Below, piece after piece: positions 21,901 through 32,639 of a stretch of 64,000 nucleotides of DNA. Made by a program: the position numbers and the translations under genes. Position 1 is the first letter of the stretch. Each line of letters opens with the position of its first letter. Origin of the DNA: Notolepis coatsorum (lineage: Eukaryota > Chordata > Actinopteri > Aulopiformes > Paralepididae); assembly GCA_963971535.1 (NCBI GenBank), contig OZ020589.1, positions 84,944,964 to 85,008,963 of the forward strand, written 5' to 3'. The notes under the pieces were generated by a model. That model was given only the letters and a program-made list of their open reading frames with translations. It did not search any database and was not told the origin of the DNA.

Positions 21901-22105
21901 TGCGGGTTGTGTCATTGCACTCAGTAGGGATATCCTCTTTGATTGGTCTATGTTGACCACTCCCCCGATCCTTAGGCCGCGCCCCCTTTTTGTATCCTTT
22001 GAACCGTTTGTCATAGAGACTCGCGAGAGACCCTCTCCCCCGTTGGCCGGCGGTGCACAGGCGTCACCCACACTTTCACAATTTCCCCCGCGCGGAATTG
22101 TCTAG

Positions 22106-22221
22106 TTAATATTATTATTATTATACCCGTTGTTGGTAGGGTGACCACCTGTCCCGCGACTCGCAAGTCCTGATATTGGGCCGTTTGTCCCGCGTCCCGC
22201 AACAACAAAACAATGTCCTGC

Positions 22222-22257
<36 letters not shown>

Positions 22258-22537
22258 TCGTTCAAAGATTATTATTTAATTTTTTTTTAAATGTTGTTAA
22301 TTTAATGCCTCGTTCCAATACCCTCTTATATTTAAAATAAAAAAAATCGGGCAACGTCACAAACCAATGCATTGCGCAGCCGAGCAATAGTATCCATCTG
22401 CAGGACCACAGCACCGACACATTCAGGACCGCGACACTTTGCGGACCCACACTCTCCAGACCCTCGCTCCCATTGGCTGATTTGGGTCACGTGACCGTCC
22501 CACCCAATGGCTGAATTGGGTACGTGAATATTACATC
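22106..22537. other. Junction segment between satellite array and Gypsy element
   Basis: No gene is recognised in these 430 bp. The segment starts with an ATT microsatellite after the last CTAG and includes a poly-A run of about 30 bases (22225-22254). It ends with two similar motifs around CCCATTGGCTGATTTGGG and CCCAATGGCTGAATTGGG just before the gag frame. I find no 5' LTR resembling the LTR at 26433. Confidence 0.6.
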
Positions 22538-23254
22538 ATGATGGACGGAGAAGTGAACATTGTCTACGCCGCTGCAATTAAGTTACCCGACTTCTGGCAT
22601 CACAGCCCTCGACCCTGGTTTCAACACATTGAAGCTCAGTTCGAGTTGAGAGGAATAACACAGGATGTTACGAAATATTATCATGTGGTAGCAGCATTGG
22701 ATGCCCAGACGACGGCCCGCGCTATGGGGCTGCTGGAAGCCCCGCCAGCTGCCGGCAAATATGACGCTATCAAGGCATTCCTTTTGCAATTATTTTAACT
22801 GTCGGAAATTGAAAAGGCGGATCGTCTATTGTCACTTAACGGCCTCGGCGACGGCAAGCCGTCCGAACTGATGGACAGGATGCTGTCCGTTTTGGGCTCG
22901 GCAGATCCCTCTTTTTTGTTTAAGCATGTTTTCATGCGTCAGCTCCCAGCGCCTGTGCGCTCTGCCCTGGCCAGCTCTCCCGTCTCCTTCACCAAGGACT
23001 ACCGCGCGCTGGCTGCCGAAGCGGACATGATTTATCTCGCCAACCGGCAGCAGTTTGTGCATGCGCTGCTTCCAGCCTACCACCCACCTACCCACCTAGT
23101 GGACGCTGCGGACGCCGCTGCAGCAGTGACTGCCCGTCGCCAGGGTAACAGTGGATGGTGTTATTTCCATAACCGGTTTGGCGCCAGGGCCAAACAGTGT
23201 CGCCCACCGTGCAATTACAGTGACCAGGGAAACGCCAGGGCCAATGCTCATTAA
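22538..23254 (+). pseudogene. Ty3/Gypsy gag, interrupted by one stop codon
   Basis: Gag would form the particle that packages element RNA. The N-terminal part has the PxFWHHSPRPWFQHIEAQFELRG-type region typical of vertebrate Gypsy gag (paraphrased motif positions 22587-22650). The C-terminus has a cysteine/histidine motif (CYFHNRFGARAKQC, then PPC) that replaces the classical zinc knuckle in this lineage. The frame is broken by TAA at 22796-22798; translation would resume in the same frame at 22799, so one point change explains it. The gag frame ends at 23254, six bases before the first ATG of pol. Confidence 0.85.
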
Positions 23255-23259
23255 CAGCC

Positions 23260-26200
23260 ATGAGCGTTGGCGGAGGCAGCAGGCTGCTATTTATTAAGGA
23301 CACCTTATTTGGCCGGCGACTACTAGTCAACTCGGGCGCGCAACGCAGCATCCTGCCTGCTACAGCTGTGGACACTATGGCTGGGGGCCACGGTCCCCCC
23401 ATGGACGCTGCTAATGGCACGCCTATACGTACCTACGGAACCCGGTATGTAGAGGTGTGTTTTGGCGGGCGCCGTTTCGGGTGGGAGTTTGTCATGGCCG
23501 CTGTGTCAGTTCCTCTCCTCGGCGCGGACTTCCTGTGTGCGTTCAGGCTGCTAGTGGACATTACAAACTGTCGCCTGATCGATGCTGTCTCCTTCGCTAC
23601 CTACCCGTGCACGCTGGGAGGGCCAGGGACACTAGGTCTGTCCAACATGCTTGCTGCTGGGGATGTATATCAGCGCCTCCTAGCGGAGTTCCCTATCCTC
23701 ACCACGCCTACATTTTCCTCAGCAGTCGCTAAGCATGGCGTGGAGCACTATATAGCCACTGTCGGTCCCCCGGTCTATGCACGTGCTCGGCGCCTTGACC
23801 CAGCTAAGCTCTCCATTGCCAGGGAGGAATTTGCAACCATGGAACGCCTTGGAATTGTGCGCCGTTCTGACAGTCCGTGGGCCTCCCCCCTGCATATGGT
23901 CACTAAGGCTGATGGTGGGTGGCGTCCCTGTGGCGATTTCCGACGCCTAAACAACGCCACGACCCCGGACCGGTACCCCGTCCCGCATATACAGGACAGG
24001 GACCACCATCTTTTCCAAGGTGGACTTGGTGCGGGGATACCACCAGGTACCAGTTCACCCACGGGACGTTCCCAAGACGGCGGTCATCACTCCTTTTGGC
24101 CTGTTCGAGTTTCTGCGGATGCCCTTTGGCCTCAAGGGGGCGGCACAGACTTTCCAGCGACTGATGGACTCGGTGCTGCGGGATATGGCATTCATGTTCG
24201 TATACTTGGACGACATTCTCGTAGCCAGCACGTCTGGAGAGGAGCACCTGACACATCTCAGGCAGTTGTTTGAGCGGCTCAGTGCACATGGGCTCATTGT
24301 TAACCCCGCCAAGTGCCAGTTCGGCCGGTCGTCTATTGATTTCCTCGGGCACAGGGTCTCAGCAGAGGGAGCCGTTCCGCTCCCTGCCAGGGTGGACGCC
24401 GTTGCCAGCTTTCCACGCCCCCGCACCGTGAAGTCCCTGCAGGAGTTCCTAGGCATGGTGAACTTCTACAACAGGTTCATTCCCCGTGCTGCTCACCTCA
24501 TGCGCCCCTTGTATGAGGCCCTGCGTGGTAAGGACCCCAAGGCCGAGCTGGACTGGTCCCCGTGTACCGACGACGCATTTTTGGGCGCTAAAACTGCACT
24601 GGCCAATGCCGCATTACTGGCACACCCATTTCCTACTGCCCCTATCGCCCTCACAACTGACGCCTCAGACTACGCAGTGGGGGCAGTGTACGAACAGTGG
24701 GTGGGGGGGGGCTGGCAACCGCTTGCTTTCTTCAGTCGCCAGCTGCGGGACAATGAAAGAAAGTACAGCACCTTTGACCGGGAGCTCCTAGGCCTCTTCC
24801 TGGCCATCAGGCACTTCAGATTCCTGCTGGAGGGCCGACGGTTTACTGCCTTTGTGGATCACAAGCCACTCACCTTCGCCATGGCCAAGGCCACCGAGCC
24901 GTGGTCAGGGCGCCAGCAGCGCCAACTCTCCGCCATCTCCGAGTTTACCACGGACTTACGGCATGTCGCAGGTAAAGACAACTACGTCGCTGACTGCCTC
25001 TCCCGGACGGTGGTGGGGGCCGTCCACTTGGGACTGGACTACGCTGCCATGGCTGCCGACCAGGCCACTGACAAGGACATGCAGGCCTACCGAACAGCCG
25101 ACACTGGGCTAAGGTTAGAGGATGTGCAGGTTGGTATTGCCAACACCACGCTCCTCTGCGACGTCTCCACCGGTCAGCCCCGTCTGATGGTTCCCGCTGG
25201 CTGGCGGCGGCAGGTATTCGAAGCCATCCATGGCCTGTCGCACCCGGGGGTGAAGGCGTCAACTAAGCTGGTCAGTGCTAAATTCGTCTGGCATGGCCTC
25301 AGGAAGGACATCGCAGCCTGGGCCGGCTCCTGCGTGGCGTGCCAGCGTGCAAAGATACACCGTCACACCAAAGCCCCCTTGGCACCGTTTCTCGTGCCGG
25401 AGAGGCGCTTTGACCATGTCAATGTGGACCTGGTGGGTCCCCTGCCCCCCTCCCACGGGTTCACTCACCTCCTCACCATGGTGGACAGAACCACTAGGTG
25501 GCCGGAGGTGGTCCCGCTGGCATCGACCACATCCGCCGAGGTGGCCCGGGCGTTCATTGGGTCCTGGGTAGCCCGTTTTGGCACACCATCTGATCTCACA
25601 TCCGACCGGGGCCCACAGTTTACGTCCGGGCTCCTGACTGCAGTCGCCGAGGGCCTGGGAGTGAAGCTCCACCGCACCACAGCCTACAACCCACAGGGCA
25701 ACGGCTTGTGTGAACGGTTTCACCGCTCTATGAAGGCTGCTCTGCGGGCCAGCCTTACGGACTGCAACTGGGTCGACCGGCTTCCCTGGGTCATGATTGG
25801 CCTGCGCTCCGCCCCGAAAGAAGACCTGCAGGCCTCGGCTGCTGAGCTGGTGTACGGACAGCCGCTGCGAGTCCCTGGGGAGTTCCTCCCGGATGCCGAG
25901 GCTCCCTGGTCGGTCACCTCATCTCGGACTGTGCTCAGGGATGGCGCCGGTGCTTTCACCCCAGTCCCAACTTCCCAGCACTGCCTCCCGCAGTCCTACA
26001 TGCCTAGGGATCTGCAGTCAGCCAGGTACGTTTTCATTCACCATGACAGCCACCGTACTCCTCTGCAGCCCCCTTACGACGGCCCTTTTCGCGTCCTGGA
26101 GGCGGGGCCTAAGAACTTCATGGTGGACATTGGAGGAAGGTCAGAGCGGGTATCGGTCGACCGGCTCAAGCCTGCCCATTTGGACCTAGACAGGCCAGTT

Positions 26201-26386
26201 GAACTGGCCCGGCCCCCGCGGCGTGGACGACCCCCTGCCCGGCCCCTGCCAACTGCTTTTCCCTCTAGTCACCTCATATCTCCTGAATCCCCCCCACACG
26301 CCCCACACGCCCCAATCCCCACCTCTACCCCTGCACGGGTGATACGGACTCGTTTTGGGCGCCTGATCCGCCCCCCGCCTCGTTGA
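23260..26386 (+). pseudogene. Ty3/Gypsy pol (protease, RT, RNase H, integrase) with frameshift
   Basis: Pol copies element RNA and integrates the DNA. Protease comes first, but its active site reads NSGA at residue 24, where aspartyl proteases need DSGA/DTGA. RT begins around 23760. The frame shifts at about 23996, just after the PHIQD motif, consistent with a small deletion (about 17 nt by comparison with the family, an inference). The second frame (24020-26386) has RT YLDD at residues 62-65, RNase H with Asp214, an HHCC zinc finger (about 403-441) and integrase D470, D529, E565 with 35 residues between the last two. A basic, proline-rich tail closes it. Every domain after the shift looks intact. 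Confidence 0.9.
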
Positions 26387-26432
26387 CTGTGGATGATCTT
26401 TTGGGGGGTTATTGTGAATTCTGGGGGGGGCC

Positions 26433-26703
26433 TGTGTGGTGACACTTATCACGCACAATTGGTGCAGACATTCACTGGACTTGAGGAGCGGAGGAATGCT
26501 CCTTTATGCCTGGGGATTCTGGGAACGGTGTGGGTATTTGGTGACGTATATTAGGTCACCTGTCAGCTGTCAGCTGGGTGCTGTCACTTTGAAGTAGTAA
26601 CGTTAAACGCCTCTGCACTCTGTTTGATGTATGTAATTTATGTTGGGAAGTAAAGGAAAGACTCGACTACCGTCTCCCGTTTCATCCTTTCTTGCGATCC
26701 CAC
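26433..26703 (+). repeat. Putative 3' LTR of the Gypsy element
   Basis: It begins TGTGTGGTGACAC directly after the polypurine tract and ends at about GATCCCACA. It would be about 271 bp with TG...CA ends. There is no second copy in the window to fix the borders, so they are approximate. Confidence 0.55.
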
Positions 26704-26809
26704 AATATAGCCATTTAAATAATAAATACATTTATTTAATTTTAATTGGCAATAAAAAAAATTTAAATGCGTTTTTTTTTCTTTTTTTTTTTACTTTTTA
26801 CTCTGCTCA

Positions 26810-27505
26810 CTCCTTGTATTCACTAGGCATATTCTTGTTACAAAGATCCCCTCAATTTTATATAACAATTTATCTATAAGTCTTGACAGACAAAACCATT
26901 CCACCAGACATGCTTCTGCACAAGGTTTTACACTTCCAAAAGTGAGGTCGAATGCAATGAAGCGAACTGTCATGTTCCGTGGTATGCAGGAATGGAACTC
27001 TCTTCCCAGACATGTTAAGCAGGAGAATAGTAAATGTCGTTTCAAAATCGTGGTAAAACAAAATGTTCAACCAAAGAAATTGACATTCCCTAATAGATAG
27101 TGTGTACGTAAATGAAAATGTATGTGTCTGATAAAGAGATAGGTATATATGGATGAAAAGGCATGTGTCTGATAGGGATATATTATTAAAATATTGTATA
27201 ATTGGCTGATATGAACATAGATAATGTATGTAAAAGCTAAATAGTATATTATGCTGTATTGTATTATGAATGAATTATGAGTAGGTATTATTGTATTGTA
27301 TTATGAATTCATAAGGCGTATATATTGTTCTATTGTATTATGAATTTGATTAGGGTTTTTATTGTTGTTTTAATTGTCTGTATGACATGTAAATGTTGTG
27401 AGTGTATAAGTCTGTAACTGTATTTTATGTGTTATGGACCCCAGGAAGAATAGCCCCAGCACTGCTGTGGCTAATGGGGATCCAAATAAACTTATAAACT
27501 TATAA
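26810..27505 (+). mobile_element. LINE 3' fragment (family A: RT C-terminus and 3' UTR)
   Basis: Plus-strand translation of about 26815-27100 gives the C-terminal region common to CR1/L2/Rex-type RTs, with FTLPKV, MKRTVMFRG and WNSLP motifs, then a stop codon. The 3' UTR carries GGACCCCAGGAAGAATAG and TAATGGGGATCCAAATAAA and ends in a short TTATAAAC repeat. The same 3' end appears in reverse at about 61722. The element is strongly 5'-truncated. Confidence 0.75.
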
Positions 27506-27572
27506 ACAACGTTTGGTGGCCAATAACGAGTATACTCGTCGTTGGCGGGGAATGTGTTAAATGTAGTTGGTG

Positions 27573-27573
27573 A

Positions 27574-27631
<58 letters not shown>
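27573..27631 (+). repeat. GTT trinucleotide microsatellite
   Basis: About 19 perfect GTT repeats abut the 5' end of the L2-type LINE. The reading frame that runs through it as poly-Leu is an artefact. Confidence 0.95.
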
Positions 27632-28661
27632 GGCCAGGATTCCTATCTATTCTATCCACAAGGAGTTGTGCGATTTAGGCAACACAAAGGAACTGTCTAA
27701 CCACTGCTCCCCAGACCTGGAGTTTATCACGATAAAATGTCGACCCTTCTTCCTCCCAAGAGAGTTAACGTCCATCATCCTCATCGGAGTGTACATTCCA
27801 CCACACGCGAACACTGGGGTCGCACTTTCAAAACTTCACGACGAGGTAAACAAACTCCAGGCAGCTAATGTTGACGCTGCCATTTTGGTCTTGGGGGATT
27901 TCAACAGCGCGCGTCTTAAAAAGGTGCTGCCGAATTTCTATCAGCATGTGACCTGTCCCACCAGAGGCGAGAACATATTAGACCATGTATACTCGCAATT
28001 TAAGAATGGGTACAAGTCACAGGCTCTTAGTCCATTCGGTAAAAGCGATCACGCCGCCATCTTCCTTTTGCCAAAGTACAGACAGAGTCTCAAGCGAACG
28101 CCGGTGGTCTCGCGAGAGGTTAAGCGTTGGGCCGTGACGTCAGTGGAGTCACTCCAAGCAGTGCTGGGAAGCACAGAATGGAGTGTATTCCGTGATAACA
28201 CAGCCAATATTAACGAATACACCGAAACGGTGATTGACTATGTCTGTACTCAGGTAGAAGTAATAATCCCCTCCACCAAAATTAATATCTACCCAAATCA
28301 AAAGCCCTGGGTAGACAAATCCGTCCGTGAGGCTCTGAAAGTGCGCACATCAGCATACAACACCGGGCTGGTGACAGGCAACATGGAAGAACACAAGATG
28401 GCAAGATACAACGTCAGGAGAGCAGTAATAGAGGCAAAACGGCGTTACAGGGATAAAGTTGAACTTCAGTTTGAACAGGCTGACTCTAGAGGCATGTGGC
28501 AGGGCCTCAGAACAATGACAGACTACAAAGGAACCCCCCTCAAACTGAACAGTGACATCTCCTTAGCAAATGATCTCAACTCCTTCTATGCGAGGTTTGA
28601 GGCTGTGAATAACAACACCAGCCTACAAACCACGGCAATGGGGGGGGGGGGGGTCTGCTGA
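27632..28661 (+). pseudogene. L2 LINE apurinic-type endonuclease and linker, N-terminally truncated
   Basis: This is the C-terminal half of the endonuclease/exonuclease/phosphatase domain that nicks target DNA. The visible motifs are GDFNSA, TRGENILDHVY and SDHAAIFL with the last catalytic Asp-His pair. The N-terminal catalytic Asn and Glu strands are missing. A basic linker with NQKPWVDKSVREAL follows. The frame ends at 28661 after a run of 14 G; the RT frame starts one reading frame away, so the original protein was probably continuous across the run. The apparent start codon lies in the microsatellite and is not genuine. Confidence 0.85.
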
Positions 28662-28671
28662 TGGAGACTCA

Positions 28672-30066
28672 GTGTTCAGGGTAACAGAGCATGAGGTGAG
28701 ACGGATCTTTAAAAAAGTGGATATCAGGAAGGCAGCAGGACCGGACGGCATCCCCGGCCGCGTCCTAAAAGTCTGTGCCGACCAACTGGCCCCGGTATTC
28801 ACTGACATCTTCAACCTGTCCTTGGAACAGGCCGTCATCCCCACCTGTCTGAAGAAGTCCACCATCATCCCTGTACCCAAAAAATCTACGCCCGCTTGCC
28901 TCAACGACTACCGCCCTGTAGCCCTCACCTCCATAGCCATGAAGTGCTTTGAGAAGCTAGTGAAGGGCTACATCTGTTCCTCCCTCCCCATCAACCTGGA
29001 CCCTCTGCAATTTGCATATCGCCCCAACAGGTCCACGGAGGACGCCATAGCCCATGTGCTGCACACAGCAGCATCACATCTGGACAAGAGGCAGGGGAAC
29101 TATGTGAGAATGCTGTTCATCGACTACAGCTCAGCATTCAATACCATAGTCCCCTCCAAACTCATAGCCAAGCTCAGGGACCTGGGCTTGAACTATGACC
29201 TGTGCCAGTGGGTCCTGGACTTCCTGACGGGCAGACCCCAGGTGGTAAGAGCCGGCAACTGCACCTCCTCATCCATCACGCTCAACATAGGGGCCCCCCA
29301 GGGCTGTGTTCTGAGCCCCCTCCTCTACTCCCTGTACACACATGACTGCGTAGCACAGCGGAACAACAACACCATCATCAAATTTGCTGATGACACAGTA
29401 GTGGTGGGCCTGATCTCTGCCAACGACGAACGGGCCTACCTGGAAGAGGTAGAGAACCTGTCACAGTGGTGTCAGGAGAACTGCCTCTCCCTGAACGTCA
29501 GCAAAACAAAAGAGATGATTGTGGACTTCAGGAGGTCGGGGGTCAAGGACTACAGCCCCCTCAGCATCGACGGGGCACCGGTTGAGAGAGTGAACAGTTT
29601 CAAGTACCTCGGAGCCCACATATCCGAGGACTTGACATGGACCACACACATTGACAGTGTTGTGAAGAAGGCACGACAACGCCTCTACTTCCTCAGGCGC
29701 CTAAGGAAGTTCCAAGTCAGTCAGAAGATCCTTAGGAACTTCTACTCATGTACAATAGAGAGCATCCTGACCGGCAACATCACCTCCTGGTTTGGGAATA
29801 GCACTGCACAAGACCGTAGCAGACTACAAAGAGTGACACGTTCAGCCGAACGCACAATTAGAGGGGGGCTTCCCACCCTCCAGAACATTTACAACAAGCG
29901 GTGCAAGGGGAAGGCTAAGAGAATTATTAAGGACTCGAGCCACCCGAACAACTGCCTCTTTGAACTGCTGCCGTCAGGCAAGCGATACCGGAGTCTTAAG
30001 GCGAGCACAGAAAGACTCAGAAGGAGCTTCTATCCCCAGGCCATCAGGCTGCTAAACGAACAATAA
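28672..30066 (+). CDS. L2 LINE reverse transcriptase
   Basis: This RT performs target-primed reverse transcription. The 464-residue frame shows [14 protein letters not shown] (about 20-33), [10 protein letters not shown] (78-87), DYSSAF (151-156, palm Asp), [13 protein letters not shown] (207-219) and the catalytic FADD (238-241). [11 protein letters not shown] and YLGAHIS follow in the thumb. The C-terminal region ends normally in a stop codon. No internal stop is present, so the RT portion appears intact although its natural upstream part lies in another frame. The given start is only the first ATG after the G-run. Confidence 0.85.
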   Translation: MFRVTEHEVRRIFKKVDIRKAAGPDGIPGRVLKVCADQLAPVFTDIFNLSLEQAVIPTCLKKSTIIPVPKKSTPACLNDYRPVALTSIAMKCFEKLVKGYICSSLPINLDPLQFAYRPNRSTEDAIAHVLHTAASHLDKRQGNYVRMLFIDYSSAFNTIVPSKLIAKLRDLGLNYDLCQWVLDFLTGRPQVVRAGNCTSSSITLNIGAPQGCVLSPLLYSLYTHDCVAQRNNNTIIKFADDTVVVGLISANDERAYLEEVENLSQWCQENCLSLNVSKTKEMIVDFRRSGVKDYSPLSIDGAPVERVNSFKYLGAHISEDLTWTTHIDSVVKKARQRLYFLRRLRKFQVSQKILRNFYSCTIESILTGNITSWFGNSTAQDRSRLQRVTRSAERTIRGGLPTLQNIYNKRCKGKAKRIIKDSSHPNNCLFELLPSGKRYRSLKASTERLRRSFYPQAIRLLNEQ

Positions 30067-30640
30067 TCGCTAAACGAACAATAATCACTATGCAACAACC
30101 ATCAAATGCACACAGCACACACACCCACACGCACACACTCACTCAAACAAACAAAACACTGCAGCACCCACTCTCCACACTTTAGATCACACAAACACAC
30201 TTACACTTTATATTTATTGATAAAGGATTTGCACTACAACTCGTACACCTACTGTGAATTGTACCTAAACTGCACCTCGTCCATTTATGCCTTGCACTAT
30301 ATAGTATTGTATATTAGTACACTGCACAGTATTGTATATTGTATGGTAACTACGTCTACGAACATTGTACATATGTCTAAACTGAACACTGTGACCTCTT
30401 TTTTTACTTCTAATTTTTACTATGTTTTTATTTCATACTTATCTTGTCATGCACAGTCTCTGGAGCGCAACAGTAAGAAGCATTTTGTACAAAAGTATTC
30501 TGTACTTCTGTATGACAACTATTAAAGAAACTTGAAACTTGAAACTTGAAACACACCTTCAACCCTTGCCACAGCCAGCAGCTGACTTTGAAGGGGATAA
30601 AGACTGACAGTCCACTTGTTGGCACACATTTTCTCCACAA

Positions 30641-30900
30641 TCTGATTGATTGATTGATTGAATACTTTATTAACAGATGGCAGAATGGGTACAATACAGT
30701 ACGGCTCAATACACACAATTGTTAATAAAGGGGATGCAGACCAGAGAAAGACTTTCATCTTGTTTACATCAGGGTCCCCCATTTTCAATTCATAATGACA
30801 TTTATGACATACACAACATACAGATATACAGATATATATCATGACATTTATGACATACACAACATACAATCCAGACATTTATGACATACCATATATACAA
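30641..30900 (-). mobile_element. LINE family B 3' UTR fragment
   Basis: In reverse orientation it shares the 3' UTR of the LINE at 57104-61310, including the motif GCAGAATGGGTACAATACAG, GGGGATGCAGACCAGAGAAAG and CATCAGGGTCCCCCATTTTC. It is flanked on its low side by a GATT tail, matching the short tandem tails of this family. Confidence 0.8.
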
Positions 30901-31129
30901 ATATAGAGTACTGTTTAAACCCCCTGAAGTCTAGCCGATTATGCTCCTCCTCCTTAAGAATTTTCACTTTTTCTTTTGTTTACATAATATGAAACTACAG
31001 GTTCATACCTTCAAAATAAGCCATCAATTGTAAAATTTGAGCTGATAGTTTTTAATCAATGTCCTATGAAACATTCTGGTACAATCCTTACCAATTCACA
31101 GCAGAAGGCAGCAGAAATAATTCAGTGTT

Positions 31130-31613
31130 CATTATATCACAAAGCTGTTTAATCAAATCACCAGCCAGTATTTCAGTTATTCTGGTTGATGTGCTATCTG
31201 AGGGGGATTTGCTTTTGTTTGCCTTCAAACACTTCAGTCACATTATTTTATTATGTATGCATCAGAGAATGGCTTCTTATGTTTAGCCAAAACCCATGCC
31301 ACTGAGTGAGGACTTGGTTGCTTTTTCTCGTTGTGACATAGATTTAACAATAATTCTGCTTGCAGCTTGATATGATGATTGCATTCCATTTATTTTTGTG
31401 GTTCTTAGCACTGAATTTTGAGGAAAGGTTGCATCAAAATAACTGTGTTTTGTTTCGTAGTGGCGTTTCAAATTGCCACTCACAATAGCTACTGTTTCTT
31501 GGCATATTAGGCACATTGGTTTGGTGCTGGGAGGATGAACGCATATTTTTCAGTCCATTCACCTTTGAATTGCAGCGATTGCATCTTTTGTATTGTTATT
31601 CATTTTCAATCTA
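31130..31613 (-). pseudogene. hAT transposase N-terminal fragment, copy 1
   Basis: The minus strand encodes a zinc-finger region (CLICQETVA, then NLKRHYETKH) followed by ATFPQNS, SYQAASRIIV and AKTHKK-like segments. These are characteristic of SCAND3/ZBED-type hAT transposases. The finger would bind element ends. The frame is broken by several stops and frameshifts. A second, better preserved copy lies at 31730-32470 in the same orientation. Confidence 0.7.
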
Positions 31614-31729
31614 AAAAAAGGGTTTCAAGTATTCAAAAAAGAAAGTACAACTGATCCAATCGTCTCAATCTTTAGCAATAACATTTCAGAACATGAACAG
31701 TTCTTCAGAACATGAACGGTTCTTCAGAA

Positions 31730-32470
31730 CATAGGCTTCTCAGTGGTGTCAGTGGACTCATCCACAGCTATGGAAATGCACTGTGCATTTTTTTTATTAT
31801 ATCACAAAGCTGTTTAATCAAATCACCATTTCAGTTATTCTGGTTGCTGTGCTATCTGAGGGAGATTTGCTTTTGTTTGCCTTCAAACATGGTCTCCATC
31901 ACTTCAGTCATACATTGTTTTATTATGTATGCATCAGAGAATGGCTTCTTGTGTTTAGCCAAAACCCATGCCACTGAGTGAGGACTTGGTTGCTTTTTCT
32001 CGTTGTGACATAGATTTAACCATACTTATGCTTGCAGCTTGATATGATGATTGCATTCCATTTATTTTTGTGGTTTTTAGCACTGAATTTTGAGGAAAGG
32101 TTGCATCAAAATAACTGTTTTGTTTTGTAGTGGTGTTTCAAATTGCCACTCACAAGAGCTACCGTTTCTTGGCATATTAGGCACATTGGTTTGGTGCTGG
32201 GAGGATGAACGCATATTTTTCAGTACATTCACCTTTGAATTGCAGCGAGTGCATCTTTTTTTATTGTTATTCGTTTTCAATCTAAACCGTTTGGGATTGT
32301 TTTCCCCTTTTCAAATGTGGACCAAGCGGTATTGTCTCCGCCGGGCAGCGGAGATAACAGCAGCGGAGATTGTAATTTCGCCTGGGTTTGATGCATCTGA
32401 ACCAATCACGTTGTCAGAAATCTGCACCAGCCAATGGGAGCTCGTTATTTGTGGCAATCAAAGTGCATAG
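31730..32470 (-). pseudogene. hAT transposase fragment, copy 2, with 5' flank
   Basis: It parallels copy 1 across about 490 bp, then extends further on both sides. On the low side the minus strand reads AVDESTDTT (about 31741-31775), a conserved motif of the hAT catalytic region. On the high side an upstream flank of about 170 bp (32290-32460) could be the element's non-coding 5' end. Multiple frame breaks show it is dead. The two copies are adjacent direct repeats, so either a local duplication or two insertions. Confidence 0.7.
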
Positions 32471-32571
32471 GCTAAGCGGTGCGTACAATTGGTTATAGCC
32501 ATTCTACAACAATTGAATAGGCTGAATTGTTTTTTCAGGCTGTTATTCGTTTTAATAAGGGCTATGTACAT

Positions 32572-32636
32572 GTACATTTACATTTAGTCATTTAGCTGAC
32601 GCTTTTATCCAAAGCGACTTACAAGTTCAGAAAGTT
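32572..32636 (+). repeat. Dispersed teleost repeat (TTTATCCAAAGCGACTTACA)
   Basis: The segment contains ACATTTAGTCATTTAGC, GACGCTTTTATCC and AAAGCGACTTACAAG. I recognise this as a very common interspersed motif of teleost genomes. It supports the assignment to a teleost. Confidence 0.7.
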
Positions 32637-32639
32637 ACT

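Larger units (their letters stand above)
17727..22105 (+). mobile_element. Composite tandem unit 6 (B-C-D-A), last unit of the array
   Basis: B (17727-18537) lacks the 5' hairpin and is nearly identical to B of unit 2, including a shared change in the CCATGCGATCG motif. C repeats occupy 18538-19190, D 19191-21900 and A 21901-22105. After terminal CTAG the sequence changes to an AT-rich flank starting TTAATATT, unrelated to the array. This is the best view of the element's real 3' boundary. Confidence 0.55.
22538..26703 (+). mobile_element. Degenerate Ty3/Gypsy LTR retrotransposon, 5' LTR missing
   Basis: Order is gag, protease, RT, RNase H, integrase, then a G-rich polypurine tract (26422-26430) and one putative 3' LTR. 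Several lesions are visible: a stop codon in gag, a changed protease catalytic residue and a frameshift in RT. With no 5' LTR or primer site found upstream, this is a dead copy. No env-like frame follows integrase. Confidence 0.9.
27632..30540 (+). mobile_element. L2-type LINE (CR1/L2 lineage), 5' truncated
   Basis: The element contains most of the endonuclease, a linker, full reverse transcriptase, a 0.47-kb 3' UTR and the tandem tail AACTTGAAACTTGAAAC expected for L2-like LINEs, which end in short tandem repeats rather than poly-A. The 5' end joins the GTT microsatellite directly. The only clear coding lesion is a G-run frameshift at 28640-28653. Confidence 0.85.

Noticed and set aside
18889..22071. 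Minus-strand 1,060-codon frame across the last D array
   Set aside because: Same cause as above; it also runs through the A and C modules, where only repeat DNA is present.
1..22105. rDNA intergenic spacer
   Set aside because: Promoter-like tandem repeats suggested it, but no 18S, 5.8S, 28S or 5S sequence is recognised in the window.
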